From an uncultured Armatimonadota bacterium (GTDB lineage: Bacteria > Armatimonadota > Fimbriimonadia > Fimbriimonadales > Fimbriimonadaceae): DNA of 46,446 bases. The notes under the pieces are model-generated. The model was not told where the DNA came from and searched no databases. It saw only the letters and a list, made by a program, of their open reading frames with translations. Shown piece by piece: positions 1 to 7,688 of the stretch. A program made the translations under genes and the position numbers. The first letter of the stretch is position 1. Each line of letters opens with the position of its first letter. The stretch lies in the NCBI GenBank assembly GCA_903833215.1, contig CAILEM010000121.1:1-46446 (forward strand), read 5' to 3'.

Positions 1-49
1 ATCGATCCGAAGCAGCCCGCATCAACTCGTTCCTAGCATCGATTGCCAT
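1..49 (-). CDS. Truncated gene start, possible transposase N-terminus
   Basis: Partial gene running off the left edge. It begins at ATG 49-47, with an alternative ATG at 52, behind a GGAGG ribosome binding site. Only 16 residues are visible, MAIDARNELMRAASDR. This resembles the start of DDE/integrase-type transposases, which often open with an 'EL..A...RY' helix before a helix-turn-helix, but 16 residues are too few to assign a family. The same start, with identical upstream DNA, is found at 46397 on the plus strand, so the gene is multicopy. Confidence 0.35.
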   Translation of the reverse strand, partial: MAIDARNELMRAASDR

Positions 50-140
50 CATCGCACCTCCGTTCTAAGCCGGAATTACGGTGCGATTCTTATGTGAGGC
101 AACGACTAGATTTCGGTGCGAAAATAGATGAGGCTATGCG
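1..140 (-). mobile_element. End of a repeated (probably IS) element, left copy
   Basis: Bases 1-140 are an exact reverse complement of 46306-46445. Read on the minus strand, the repeat holds a promoter-like region, an SD sequence and a gene start that runs off the window. Identity stops abruptly at 140/141, where the unique sequence before rpmG begins. This is what is expected when a contig stops inside a multicopy element. Its length, about 140 bp, is also close to a large assembly k-mer, so the visible length probably reflects the assembler and not the size of the element. That it is an insertion sequence is inference. Confidence 0.6.
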
Positions 141-145
141 TTCCC

Positions 146-175
146 TTGCATTCGTGGTCTCGGGTTGGTCATAAT
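146..175 (+). promoter_or_regulatory. Probable promoter of rpmG-rpmF
   Basis: TTGCAT at 146-151 and CATAAT at 170-175 are separated by 18 bp, a good sigma70-type match. They lie just outside the terminal repeat and about 55 bp upstream of the rpmG start. No other gene in this orientation precedes it. Confidence 0.5.
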
Positions 176-230
176 TCTCAGGCTGTCCTGCGAGTGATCG
201 GAGTTCGACGGCGATAAAAGAGGACCTATA

Positions 231-398
231 ATGGCCAAGAAAGCCGAAGCCAGAGAAATTATCCGAGTCGTGTGCACCGTGGACGGTAAGAATTATTACA
301 CGACCACCAAAAACAAGCGCAATACAACAGAGCGCTTGGAGATCATGAAGTACAACCCGCGTCTGCGCAAACACACGCTGCACCGGGAGAAGAAGTAA
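231..398 (+). CDS. rpmG: 50S ribosomal protein L33 (bL33)
   Basis: Component of the large ribosomal subunit near the E site. The 55-residue product starts [19 protein letters not shown] and ends [10 protein letters not shown], a typical bL33 sequence with the [11 protein letters not shown] core. It is the Cys-free form, lacking the zinc-binding CxxC pairs of C+ paralogues; only one Cys is present. The ATG at 231 follows an AGAGGA ribosome binding site. The stop TAA overlaps the rpmF start by one base (TAATG), so the two genes are probably translationally coupled. Confidence 0.95.
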   Translation: MAKKAEAREIIRVVCTVDGKNYYTTTKNKRNTTERLEIMKYNPRLRKHTLHREKK

Positions 399-580
399 TG
401 CCTAATCCAAAACGCCGCCATAGCCACCAGCGAACTGCCCTTCGCCGAACCAACTACGTTGCGATCATGCCTGAGATCCAGGTTAACAAGCAGGTAGGCG
501 GAGAACCCTACGTTCTTCGAAACTGCGCAACACCAGATGGTTACTACAAAGGTCGCCGTCTTCCCGGCTTCAAAGATTAA
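398..580 (+). CDS. rpmF: 50S ribosomal protein L32 (bL32)
   Basis: Large-subunit ribosomal protein of 60 residues, the normal family length. The N-terminus [20 protein letters not shown] is diagnostic of bL32. Zinc-binding Cys pairs seen in some bL32 proteins are absent, with one Cys at residue 43. It overlaps rpmG by one base and is followed by an intrinsic terminator at 609-647. In many bacteria rpmF sits with plsX and fabH; here it pairs with rpmG and is followed by recN, so that arrangement is not conserved. Confidence 0.95.
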   Translation: MPNPKRRHSHQRTALRRTNYVAIMPEIQVNKQVGGEPYVLRNCATPDGYYKGRRLPGFKD

Positions 581-608
581 CGAATTCGCGAATTAGGTTC
601 GTTCAATG

Positions 609-647
609 AAGGTCGCTCGTCCTGAAGGATGGGCGACCTTTCGTTTT
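609..647 (+). terminator. Intrinsic terminator after rpmF
   Basis: AAGGTCGC (609-616) pairs perfectly with GCGACCTT (633-640), and the inner loop can pair further (CGTCC with GGATG). The stem is followed by TCGTTTT. It separates the ribosomal protein operon from recN. The tail resembles that of the terminator at 7689-7723. Confidence 0.7.
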
Positions 648-691
648 CAGGGCGAAAGCGTCGCCATCTGTTTGGAGGAATCGCTGAACGC

Positions 692-2365
692 ATGATTGTC
701 GAACTCACCGTCGAAAACCTTGCCATCATCGAACGGTCGCATATAACGCTTGGACCGGGCTTTACCGTGCTTACCGGTGAGACGGGCGCTGGAAAGTCGC
801 TACTGATCGACGCAATCGAACTTGCCCTTGGTGAGCGCGCAGATGCTGAACTCGTTCGTACCGGCGCGACGAGGGCTTCCGTGAACGTCGTTCTCGATCT
901 TTCGAACGAAACCGTCGGCCTGGAGAAGTGCGCCGAACTTGGCATCCCACTCGAAGATAATCTCCTCTACATTCAGCGAGAGGTGTTTGCGGAAGGAAGA
1001 TCTCAGTGCCGGGTTGGGGGCAAGATGATTCCGGTTTCGGCGCTACGGCAACTCGGGCAGTATCTGGTGGATCTTCATGGCCAGCACGATCACCAAAGTC
1101 TTCTTGACGCGGCCCGACATATCACGTATCTCGATTCCTGGATCGGGAAGCCAGCGTATGAACTGATTGATCGGGTGGTGGAAGCTGCCGCAGCAACCGA
1201 AGAGGCACGTCGCCGACTTCAGAGTCTTCGGTCGGGTATGCGAGACCGTGAACATCGTCTCGATCTGCTTCGTTTTCAAGTGAACGAGATCGAAGCCACG
1301 AGCCCGGTCCCGGGTGAGATGGCGGAGCTAGAAACACAGCTCTCGCGCTTGAAGCACACCGAAAAACTCGCGACCGCCGCATTTGGTGCGCTTGAGTCGA
1401 TCGCCGATCAGGAAAACTGTGCCATTGACTTGCTCGGGGCGGCGGTGCAGGCCTTAGAAGACTGTGTTCGATTCGATCCAAGCCTCGACGAGAGGCTGGT
1501 TCCCCTTCGCGATGCTCTGATTCAAGCCGAAGAGGGAGTTCATGCTCTGCGCCAATACGCTGAGGTGCTTGAGGCAGACCCAGACAAGCTGGAGGAAGTC
1601 GCGGCGCGTATCGACGCGTTGAAGCGACTTAGGCGCAAGTACGGCGAAGATGAAGCGGCGATCATCCTTTTCCTTGAAAACGCACGGCATGAATTGGCGC
1701 TGCTCGAAGATTCGGAAGCAAGTGAGGATGAGTTACGTGCTGCCGTCGAGCGAGCCGAGGCAGCGCTCAACCATGTAGCGACCCAGCTATCCAAACTAAG
1801 GCAGGGAAGGGCGTCGGAGTTTAGCGAGCTGGTGCAGAACCAGTTGCGAGACTTGGCCATGGATCGGGCACTGTTCAGCGTCGACTTCAAAGCGAAAGCG
1901 GCCGATTCATCGGGGTGCGATGTGGTGGAGTTCTATTTCTCGGCGAACGCTGGCGAGGACCCCAGACCGCTTGGCAAGATCGCAAGTGGTGGTGAAATCA
2001 GCCGTGTTATGCTCGCTATCAAGACGGCGTTGGCAGGCAAGGCTGGTGTTCCAACCCTGATCTTCGACGAAGTGGATGCTGGCCTTGGCGGTCGGGCTGC
2101 AGCAACTGTCGCCCGAAAGCTTGAAGAACTGGCAACGCACTACCAGGTTGTAGTTATCAGCCACCTACCTCAGTTGGCGAGCCGAGCCACCACGCACTAC
2201 CGAATTGAGAAGGCCGAGTCCAACGGCCGCGTGGTGACCAACGTGCGTTTGCTTGCTCCGCAGGAGCGTGTCGATGAAATCGCGAGGATGCTCGCCGGGG
2301 AGCACGTCACCGAGAGTGCGTTGGCTAATGCCCGCGAGATGCTAATCGGCCGCGTGCCGGCATGA
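692..2365 (+). CDS. recN: DNA repair protein RecN
   Basis: SMC-like ATPase that acts early in double-strand break repair, holding DNA ends together in the cytoplasm. From ATG 692 the product has 557 residues, the normal RecN length. The Walker A motif GETGAGKS is at about 29-36, the ABC signature SGGE at 432-435, and Walker B LIFDEVDAG at about 456-464. A long charged helical region between them forms the coiled coil. An in-frame GTG/ATG further upstream (near 629) lies inside the terminator, so 692 is preferred; it has GGAGG at 674-678. It is monocistronic as far as can be seen. No LexA-type box was recognised upstream. Confidence 0.95.
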   Translation: MIVELTVENLAIIERSHITLGPGFTVLTGETGAGKSLLIDAIELALGERADAELVRTGATRASVNVVLDLSNETVGLEKCAELGIPLEDNLLYIQREVFAEGRSQCRVGGKMIPVSALRQLGQYLVDLHGQHDHQSLLDAARHITYLDSWIGKPAYELIDRVVEAAAATEEARRRLQSLRSGMRDREHRLDLLRFQVNEIEATSPVPGEMAELETQLSRLKHTEKLATAAFGALESIADQENCAIDLLGAAVQALEDCVRFDPSLDERLVPLRDALIQAEEGVHALRQYAEVLEADPDKLEEVAARIDALKRLRRKYGEDEAAIILFLENARHELALLEDSEASEDELRAAVERAEAALNHVATQLSKLRQGRASEFSELVQNQLRDLAMDRALFSVDFKAKAADSSGCDVVEFYFSANAGEDPRPLGKIASGGEISRVMLAIKTALAGKAGVPTLIFDEVDAGLGGRAAATVARKLEELATHYQVVVISHLPQLASRATTHYRIEKAESNGRVVTNVRLLAPQERVDEIARMLAGEHVTESALANAREMLIGRVPA

Positions 2366-2383
2366 CCGCAACCCAACGCTGAT

Positions 2384-2509
2384 GCCTCCACCCGGAACGA
2401 AGTGGAGCGTGGAGGCTACACATAGAGTGCTCGGTGGGCCAACTTGCCCTTGTCGCTGGGAGCAGGTGGTTCAAGCCTCCAGACTCCGCTTTCAGCTCCG
2501 GCTGGAGGC
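2384..2509 (+). repeat. Pair of inverted REP-like palindromes
   Basis: Two related hairpins lie between recN and the next gene. The first, 2384-2416, has arms GCCTCCAC and GTGGAGGC. The second, 2475-2509, has arms GCCTCCAG and CTGGAGGC. The reverse complement of the second aligns with the first across the whole unit (GATGCCTCCA, then CCGGA, then GGAG, then TGGAGGC). The two units therefore face opposite ways, as in BIME-type REP pairs. The remaining bases of this 240-bp gap hold no recognisable gene. Confidence 0.5.
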
Positions 2510-2607
2510 ATCATCGGGCGCGGTGCTTCTAAGGGCGACACCTTTAGCAGCAATGTCTTTTTGTGCGTCGAATCGTGGTTTGGCGTAATATGGATGTAGG
2601 ACAACCT

Positions 2608-2994
2608 ATGGCATCTCCGTCAACAAAGCTGGCTATCGCGGGGGTATTAGGATTGGGTCTGCTTGCGCTTGGAGAGGCTACCGACGTGACTTACGTGATG
2701 CTGGCGGCGGCTGTCCTTAGCTTGGGAACTCCACGGCGATTCATGTGGATCGCACTCGTGGCGTGGAGTTTCCATTTCCTGGCTTGGGCCTGTTTCGAGA
2801 TCTACTGGTTATTTCAAGGCGATTCGAAGTTTGGGTGGATGTGTATTCCTTACGGTGTGGGCGCCTTGATTTTCGCATTGGCAGGATGGCTATCGTTCCG
2901 TGGCGTTGCGATGACTTTCGGCGGAGCAAAGCAGTCGTTTCAAAACGAGCTTCCAGTTTTCGATTCAGTCGAACAGACTGTCCCGCCTTCCTAA
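2608..2994 (+). CDS. Small integral membrane protein, unknown function
   Basis: A product of 128 residues with about four predicted hydrophobic segments: LAIAGVLGLGLLALG, then VMLAAAVLSLG, then WIALVAWSFHFLAWACFEIYW, then VGALIFALAGWLSF. The C-terminal 25 residues are polar and probably cytoplasmic. ATG 2608 is preferred because AGGA lies seven bases upstream; ATG 2590 is an alternative. I do not recognise a family. It lies 43 bp upstream of the esterase at 3038 on the same strand and may be co-transcribed with it. Confidence 0.6.
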   Translation: MASPSTKLAIAGVLGLGLLALGEATDVTYVMLAAAVLSLGTPRRFMWIALVAWSFHFLAWACFEIYWLFQGDSKFGWMCIPYGVGALIFALAGWLSFRGVAMTFGGAKQSFQNELPVFDSVEQTVPPS

Positions 2995-3037
2995 AGCCGG
3001 TGCCCGAACGTATTTGGGATTCAGGTAACGTCGATTC

Positions 3038-3736
3038 ATGGTTCATCTCATCGCGGCAATGGCGCTTGCGCAGGCGGCTCAAGCCGGTCAGAGCCCAGAG
3101 TCTTACTCTCGTAAAGTCACTATCGAAGTTCAAGGTCGTTACCTGCTTTATCTGCCACCGGACTACGCCCAGAACAAGCACAAGAAGTATCCGTTGATTG
3201 TGTTTCTGCATGGCTCTGGCGAGCGAGGCACCGACCTCAACAAGGTGAAGATGCACGGACCTCCTAAGGAAATCGAGAAGGGACGGCAGTTCGAGTTCAT
3301 TATCCTCTCGCCTCAGTGTGATGAAAGAGGCGGGTGGTCCGTTCCATCCCTTATCGGGTTGCTTGATGAAGCCGAGCATCGGCTACGTGTGGACAAAGAT
3401 CGTGAATACCTCACGGGTCTAAGCATGGGCGGGATGGGTACCTATGCCCTCGCGACGGCACAACCGAACCGGTTTGCCGCGATTGCCCCGATCGCAGGGG
3501 CCGCGGGCCCAACCATCGCGTCAAAGATCAAAGATATTCCCATCTGGGCGACCCATGGCGACAAGGATCAAGCCGTCAATATTAACGGTGAGATTCCGTT
3601 GATCGATACCCTCAAAGGATTGGGCGCCGAGGTGAAATACGACATCATTCCGAATGGTGAGCACGACGTTTGGACGGCCGTCTATCAGAGTCACGCCCTT
3701 TATGATTGGTTCTTGCGCCATACACGAAAGAAGTAG
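3038..3736 (+). CDS. Secreted alpha/beta-hydrolase esterase (CE1/PHB depolymerase-like)
   Basis: Predicted serine esterase of 232 residues with a short signal peptide (about residues 1-16, ending AQA). The oxyanion region is FLHGSGERG (57-64). The nucleophile elbow is GLSMGGMG with Ser129; the acid is in HGDKD (Asp175 or Asp177) and the base is His209 in GEHDVW. This arrangement is typical of the 'predicted peptidase/esterase' group related to carbohydrate esterase family 1, which often removes acyl groups from plant polysaccharides. The substrate cannot be read from the sequence. It is followed 41 bp later by tRNA-Gln. Confidence 0.8.
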   Translation: MVHLIAAMALAQAAQAGQSPESYSRKVTIEVQGRYLLYLPPDYAQNKHKKYPLIVFLHGSGERGTDLNKVKMHGPPKEIEKGRQFEFIILSPQCDERGGWSVPSLIGLLDEAEHRLRVDKDREYLTGLSMGGMGTYALATAQPNRFAAIAPIAGAAGPTIASKIKDIPIWATHGDKDQAVNINGEIPLIDTLKGLGAEVKYDIIPNGEHDVWTAVYQSHALYDWFLRHTRKK

Positions 3737-3777
3737 CCAGCATCCGGCGGCAGATCGCAGGTAAAATGGCAATTCGT

Positions 3778-3853
3778 TGCCGGATAGCTCAATTGGCAGA
3801 GCGTCTGACTCTGAATCAGAAGGTTCTAGGTTCGAGACCTAGTCCGGCAGCCA
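3778..3853 (+). tRNA. tRNA-Gln (anticodon CTG)
   Basis: Complete cloverleaf. The acceptor stem TGCCGGA pairs with TCCGGCA (U1-A72, a glutamine identity element), the D arm is GCTC/GAGC, and the anticodon stem TCTGA/TCAGA encloses loop CTCTGAA. The T arm is CTAGG/CCTAG with TTCGAGA. The discriminator is G73 and CCA (3851-3853) is encoded. It reads CAG codons and is charged by the GlnRS encoded at 38259-39977. No long variable arm is present. Confidence 0.97.
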
Positions 3854-3899
3854 ACTTCCCATTTTTCCATTCCTCGGACTTGTGACGTCTGGGTGTGGG

Positions 3900-4262
3900 T
3901 CTAGGGGCGATACCCCGACAAGATGGATCGCGCCTACAGCGCTCTGGGGATGGTGTTCGCCTTCCGCCAGGGTTTCACCCTTCGCTATTATGGAACGCAC
4001 CCTTGGTGCTCTCGGACGGATCGGAAGATTGCAGGAAACACCTAGAAAAGGATCACCCGCAGGGTCCGAAAAGGGAAAGTCCAACTCGTCTCTCCTCGAC
4101 GTCCATAGCCGTCGCCGTTCGCTCGTCGATGGGCAGCCAGCGCGCCACTGTCTGAGCCCGAAGGGGCGAGTTTGGCGCGCGCCGAGCGATGACGAACGAT
4201 TAAGCGACGGTTCGGGACGTGGAGGAGAGACAGCACCCAGCGGTGTGAGCGTCCGAACCAGC
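3900..4262 (+). ncRNA. Candidate structured RNA downstream of tRNA-Gln
   Basis: A stretch of about 570 bp between the tRNA and the SGNH hydrolase has no convincing protein gene but many hairpins. Short ones: GGGG/CCCC at 3904-3916, AGGGT/ACCCT at 3969-3981 and GCACC/GGTGC at 3997-4009. The main helix pairs 4088-4104 with 4215-4231, 17 bp with one mismatch. It continues inward with CCGTCGC/GCGACGG (4109-4115 with 4204-4210), CGTTCG/CGAACG (4116-4121 with 4193-4198), GCGCGCCA/TGGCGCGC (4140-4147 with 4173-4180) and GCCC-GAAG-GGGC (4156-4167). GGTTCGG/CCGAACC (4209-4215 with 4253-4259) crosses it. The strand is assumed from the tRNA. No RNase P, tmRNA, SRP or known riboswitch signature was found. 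Bases 4266-4391 show nothing clear. Confidence 0.45.
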
Positions 4263-4391
4263 TATCAATCAAATTCGAATCGGAAGACGATCAAGAGCCG
4301 TTCGAAGATTGAGCGAAGGAATACGTCCCAATCGTTCAAAAGTGACGGATCCACCAGGAACTTTGGAGGAGGACGACTTTTCTGATCCGAG

Positions 4392-4403
4392 AACTATATA
4401 GAA
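4392..4403 (+). promoter_or_regulatory. Candidate operator AACTATATAGAA
   Basis: A 12-bp near-palindrome 21 bp before the start of the SGNH hydrolase gene. It matches the perfect palindrome TTCTATATAGAA at 6795 except for the first two bases, and shares CTATATAGAA with 11570-11581. It is proposed as a binding site of the GntR/LacI-type regulator encoded just downstream. The same bases could also contribute to a -10 element. Confidence 0.45.
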
Positions 4404-4424
4404 GGTCTAGGTATATTCCTTGAT

Positions 4425-5651
4425 ATGACAGCGTTTGTGGCGATGGCTGCGCTTGTGGCGATGCTTCCGAATTTGCCTCGCACCCATCAGGCTGTTCCAC
4501 CTGCGCTCAAGGGTGTGGCTCGAATTGTGTGCTTGGGTGACAGCATCACGCAACAAGGCGAGAAGCCGGTCGGATACGTTTGGCTGCTTCGGCACTACCT
4601 CAACACGATCTATCGTGACTCGCCTATTGAAGTGATCAATGCTGGGGTTTCGGGGCATAAGTCGTCCGACATGCTTGCGCGGTTTCAACGCGATGTTCTC
4701 GATCACAAGCCCGACCTGGTGTTGATCAGCGTTGGAGTCAACGATGTTTGGCACGGGTTCTATGATGGTCATACCAAGGGTGACGGGCCGCTTGGCATCC
4801 CGTTGTCGGACTACAGGAGCAACGTCCAAAAGATGATCCTGGCGGCAACGGAAGCCCGAGCCAAAGTGATTCTGCTGCTTGCGACTCAAATTGGTGAAGA
4901 CCCAAAGACCCCCGAGAACCTCAAAGCCCTCGCCTACAACAACACGCTTCGCGCCCTTGCCGAGGAGTTCAAGTGCGGTCTGGTCGATCTTCAGACGCCG
5001 TTCCGACGCATGATTGCCGCCTACCGAGAGACGACGGGGAACACGGAAAACATCCTCACCGTCGACGGCGTACACATGAATGTCGAGGGAAACCGGGTCA
5101 TGGCACACGCCATCCTTTCTGCCTTAGGGGTACCAGACAGCGTTCGCCTAGCCGCTCATGAAGCTGTAGAGTCGCAGCTTGCCGCATCTCGACCCCACCC
5201 TGGTCCACTTCCCAGTGGTCAAATCCTTTCGGACAACAAGCCAGCGACGGCCAGCTCCGAGTTCTCCGAGAAGTACGGAGCCGACCAGGCGAATCTCGCT
5301 GAAAAGACGTTCGATCAACGCTGGTGCGTAAACTCCGATAAGTTCGTGCCAAACCCCTGGTGGCAAGTCGACCTTGGGAAATCATACGAACTGAGAGGAG
5401 TTCACATCGTCTTCGCGCCGGAGGAGCCTGATACCTGGAAGTATAAGGTTCTAGTTTCGGAAGATGGTGTGGCGTTCCACGATGTTGTTGACCGATCGAA
5501 GGCAAACGAATATTTTTCAGAGGAAAACCATCGGTTCTTGTCACCGGTTGCGGCGAGATACGTTAAGGTTTTATTCACGGCTGAAACCAGTGCCCAGAAC
5601 TGGGCCTCACTCCGCCACGTCCAGGTATTCGGGAACGAGACAAGGAAGTAA
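4425..5651 (+). CDS. Secreted SGNH/GDSL hydrolase with C-terminal discoidin domain
   Basis: Predicted extracytoplasmic esterase of 408 residues. A hydrophobic N-terminus (about 1-22) is a likely signal or anchor. SGNH blocks: block I GDSIT with Ser40, block II Gly in NAGVSG (72-77), block III GVND with Asn106, and block V DGVH with Asp214 and His217. This family includes acetylxylan esterases and sugar deacetylases. Residues about 262-405 form an F5/8 type C (galactose-binding-like) domain with WWQVDLG, suggesting carbohydrate binding. The gene ends 8 bp before the regulator gene, so the two form a likely operon, probably autoregulated through the palindrome at 4392. Confidence 0.85.
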   Translation: MTAFVAMAALVAMLPNLPRTHQAVPPALKGVARIVCLGDSITQQGEKPVGYVWLLRHYLNTIYRDSPIEVINAGVSGHKSSDMLARFQRDVLDHKPDLVLISVGVNDVWHGFYDGHTKGDGPLGIPLSDYRSNVQKMILAATEARAKVILLLATQIGEDPKTPENLKALAYNNTLRALAEEFKCGLVDLQTPFRRMIAAYRETTGNTENILTVDGVHMNVEGNRVMAHAILSALGVPDSVRLAAHEAVESQLAASRPHPGPLPSGQILSDNKPATASSEFSEKYGADQANLAEKTFDQRWCVNSDKFVPNPWWQVDLGKSYELRGVHIVFAPEEPDTWKYKVLVSEDGVAFHDVVDRSKANEYFSEENHRFLSPVAARYVKVLFTAETSAQNWASLRHVQVFGNETRK

Positions 5652-5659
5652 AACCGCTT

Positions 5660-6739
5660 TTGAGCACGAAGACGAGGACTGGCAAACTAGAAACGAAGCA
5701 TGCGCAGGTATTTCAGGACCTGCGCGATCGTTTAGTGAGTGGCGAATACCAGACCGGACAGCAGTTGCCCAGTGAACCGCTGTTGGCTCACGAATACGGC
5801 GTTGCGTACATGACGATCCGGCGAGTGATCACCACGCTCGTTGAACAGGGCCTTCTTTATCGGGTTCGGGGAAGGGGGACATATGTTGCCGAACCTCCAT
5901 CAGTTGATCGACTGCCTTCGCTGGGACTCTTGCTACTCAGGAACTGGCACAGCATCGATCCGTTCTATTTTCCGCCACTGGTGAGTGGGTTTGTCGAATG
6001 TGCCCAGGAAATGGGCTACCAGGTTCACCTCGCAGATCGATCGGAGCCTTTACTGGAACTCCTTAGGTTCAATGAACTTCATGTTCAGGCAGTGGCCTGC
6101 GTCATGTTGGAACACGATGATTTGAAGGACGCCGATGATCTCCTCGATCGAGGCGTGATGGTGGTTGCCATCAACAACTATGGCGGCCTTCGTCGTGTGA
6201 CATCGGTCAGTCCCAATAATCGGAAAGGTTGTTACGATGCGACCAAGATGATGTTGGACTTAGGGCATCGCGACTTCGTTTTCTTGGCAGGGCCCCGGTT
6301 GAACTTGGATGCAAGCGAACGCAGAAAGGGCTATGAGGCGGCGATTCGCGAAGCAGGAAGCGCGGTGAAAAGCAGCGTCATCGTAGAAACGGGCTTCATG
6401 GAAGATGCTGGCTATGCCCAGGCCAAGGAACTCGTCAGGCGAGGAACGCTCCCGACTGCGGTCATGGCCGTGAGTGACCTGCCTGCGATTGGAATGATGA
6501 AGGGCCTTCAGGAGGCGGGGGTGTCGATTCCTGATGATGTGAGCATTTTCGGGTTCGGTGACTTCCGCCTTTCTGCTTACATGAATCCTGCGCTCACCAC
6601 AGTAAAGATGGCGCTGGATCAAATAGGCAGACGATCGGCAGAGGCACTCATCGCCCAATATCGTGGTGGGCGAATCGATAAAGTCGTCATCGAGTGTCCG
6701 ATTATCTGGCGAGAATCCGTCGCCAAGCCGCGCTCTTAG
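5660..6739 (+). CDS. GntR-type HTH regulator with LacI-like sugar-binding domain
   Basis: Transcription factor of 359 residues. Residues about 15-78 are a GntR winged helix (QLPSEPLLAHEYGVAYMTIRR, then RGRGTYVAE). Residues about 90-355 are a periplasmic-binding-protein-like effector domain as in LacI and AraR (SVSPNNRKG, GHRDFVFLAG, VMAVSDLPAIGMM, SIFGFGDF). This architecture is that of AraR from Bacillus, which binds DNA until a sugar is present. The start is TTG 5660, with AAGGAAG about 12 bases upstream. The nearby hexosaminidase and the shared palindromes suggest the effector is a glycan breakdown product; araA at 36642 has no such palindrome, so arabinose is not favoured. Confidence 0.85.
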   Translation: MSTKTRTGKLETKHAQVFQDLRDRLVSGEYQTGQQLPSEPLLAHEYGVAYMTIRRVITTLVEQGLLYRVRGRGTYVAEPPSVDRLPSLGLLLLRNWHSIDPFYFPPLVSGFVECAQEMGYQVHLADRSEPLLELLRFNELHVQAVACVMLEHDDLKDADDLLDRGVMVVAINNYGGLRRVTSVSPNNRKGCYDATKMMLDLGHRDFVFLAGPRLNLDASERRKGYEAAIREAGSAVKSSVIVETGFMEDAGYAQAKELVRRGTLPTAVMAVSDLPAIGMMKGLQEAGVSIPDDVSIFGFGDFRLSAYMNPALTTVKMALDQIGRRSAEALIAQYRGGRIDKVVIECPIIWRESVAKPRS

Positions 6740-6758
6740 ATCCGATGAAATTTGGTCC

Positions 6759-6787
6759 TTGGCATTTCCGAATCTTCATGCTATCAT
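6759..6787 (+). promoter_or_regulatory. Promoter of the pseudopilin gene
   Basis: TTGGCA (6759-6764) and TATCAT (6782-6787) with an exact 17-bp spacer. The predicted transcription start, about 6794, falls at the left edge of the palindrome TTCTATATAGAA, so a bound repressor would block initiation. Confidence 0.6.
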
Positions 6788-6794
6788 TTTAGCG

Positions 6795-6806
6795 TTCTAT
6801 ATAGAA
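6795..6806 (+). promoter_or_regulatory. Candidate operator TTCTATATAGAA (perfect palindrome)
   Basis: Perfect 12-bp palindrome placed immediately after a good promoter. Near-identical copies precede the genes at 4425 and 11540 (minus). It lies 55 bp downstream of the regulator gene, which is the closest candidate for the binding protein. Confidence 0.5.
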
Positions 6807-6861
6807 GCGACCTCAGTCGTATATCCAGACGTCCGTGTCTGACCAAGCAAGCAGAAACAGC

Positions 6862-7674
6862 ATGAAATCATCTCTACGCTCAATGAAGGCGTTCACGCTT
6901 ATCGAACTTTTGGTAGTCATAGCGATCATTGCGATCCTAGCGGCTATCCTTTTCCCCGTTTTTGCGCAGGCTAAAGAAGCGGCTAAGTCCTCTACATGTC
7001 TAAGCAACGTCAAGCAGATTGGTACGGCAACGGCGCTGTACATCGCGGACTCCGATGACGTTTGGGTTCCGTCCTATATGTATTTCGACGTTCCTGGCCA
7101 GTCCGGCAGAATTCACTGGTGGAACCAGATCATTCAGCCTTACGCCAAGAACTACGGCTTTTCGGTTTGTCCCGACCGCAAATATGAGTTGACCTCTGTT
7201 CCCTCCACCGACCTGTGGAGCGATGGTCATGACTACATGAGCTACTCGGTTAACGACATGCAGTATTACGGCACGTTTGGCAACGCCGCCGAACTCGCAT
7301 GGAATGGCAACGCCGTCAACGCTGGCGGTTGGCAAGAAGAGCATATCGGCTTTATGCACTCAAATCCGCTGGCTTGTGGTGGTTCCGAAGCCTGCATGAT
7401 CAACGGATCGCTACTCGCGATGCCTGCAGATACGATCTGGGTGCAGGACACGCCAGAGCCACAAGGCATCGTATACAACGAGATTTATGCCGACTGGCAG
7501 GTTGACTGGGCTGCTCCGGCTTGGCAGGCTACTGTTGATCAGTGGGATCCTCACCACGGCGGAACAAACTACGTGTGGGGTGATTTCCACGCCAAGTTCA
7601 AGAAGATGGGACAGGTTCGCCTATGCGATTACACCATCCAGGACGACTGTTCGACGACTCCTCCAAATCATTAA
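6862..7674 (+). CDS. Type II secretion/type IV pseudopilin-like protein (H-X9-DG type)
   Basis: Product of 270 residues with a prepilin-type leader. After the basic [10 protein letters not shown] comes [15 protein letters not shown], with the conserved Glu at mature position 5; cleavage would be after Ala10 where Gly is usual. The secreted part contains Cys-rich and aromatic segments and ends with [14 protein letters not shown], the variant C-terminal motif of the DUF1559/H-X9-DG family common in Planctomycetota, Verrucomicrobiota and Armatimonadota. The function of such orphan pseudopilins is unknown; surface display is likely. GTG 6835 and ATG 6883 are alternative starts; none has a strong ribosome binding site. 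It stands alone between a regulated promoter and a strong terminator. Confidence 0.85.
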   Translation: MKSSLRSMKAFTLIELLVVIAIIAILAAILFPVFAQAKEAAKSSTCLSNVKQIGTATALYIADSDDVWVPSYMYFDVPGQSGRIHWWNQIIQPYAKNYGFSVCPDRKYELTSVPSTDLWSDGHDYMSYSVNDMQYYGTFGNAAELAWNGNAVNAGGWQEEHIGFMHSNPLACGGSEACMINGSLLAMPADTIWVQDTPEPQGIVYNEIYADWQVDWAAPAWQATVDQWDPHHGGTNYVWGDFHAKFKKMGQVRLCDYTIQDDCSTTPPNH

Positions 7675-7688
7675 GCGCTCGCCAACTA

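Noticed and set aside
629-691. Upstream extension of recN
   Set aside because: It overlaps the rpmF terminator and has no similarity to RecN; ATG 692 has a ribosome binding site.
4070-4090. GGGAAAGTCC resembling the conserved GAGGAAAGTCC of RNase P RNA
   Set aside because: The other conserved blocks (ACAGAGA, AGGGTGAAA, GGTAAACTCC, ACAGAACCCGGCTTA) are absent, so RNase P RNA is not supported.
3839-4385. Open frames on both strands in the region after tRNA-Gln, up to 167 codons
   Set aside because: Composition is unlike protein (long Arg/Ser runs, no domains, no SD), and the same bases form extensive hairpins, which explains the lack of stops.
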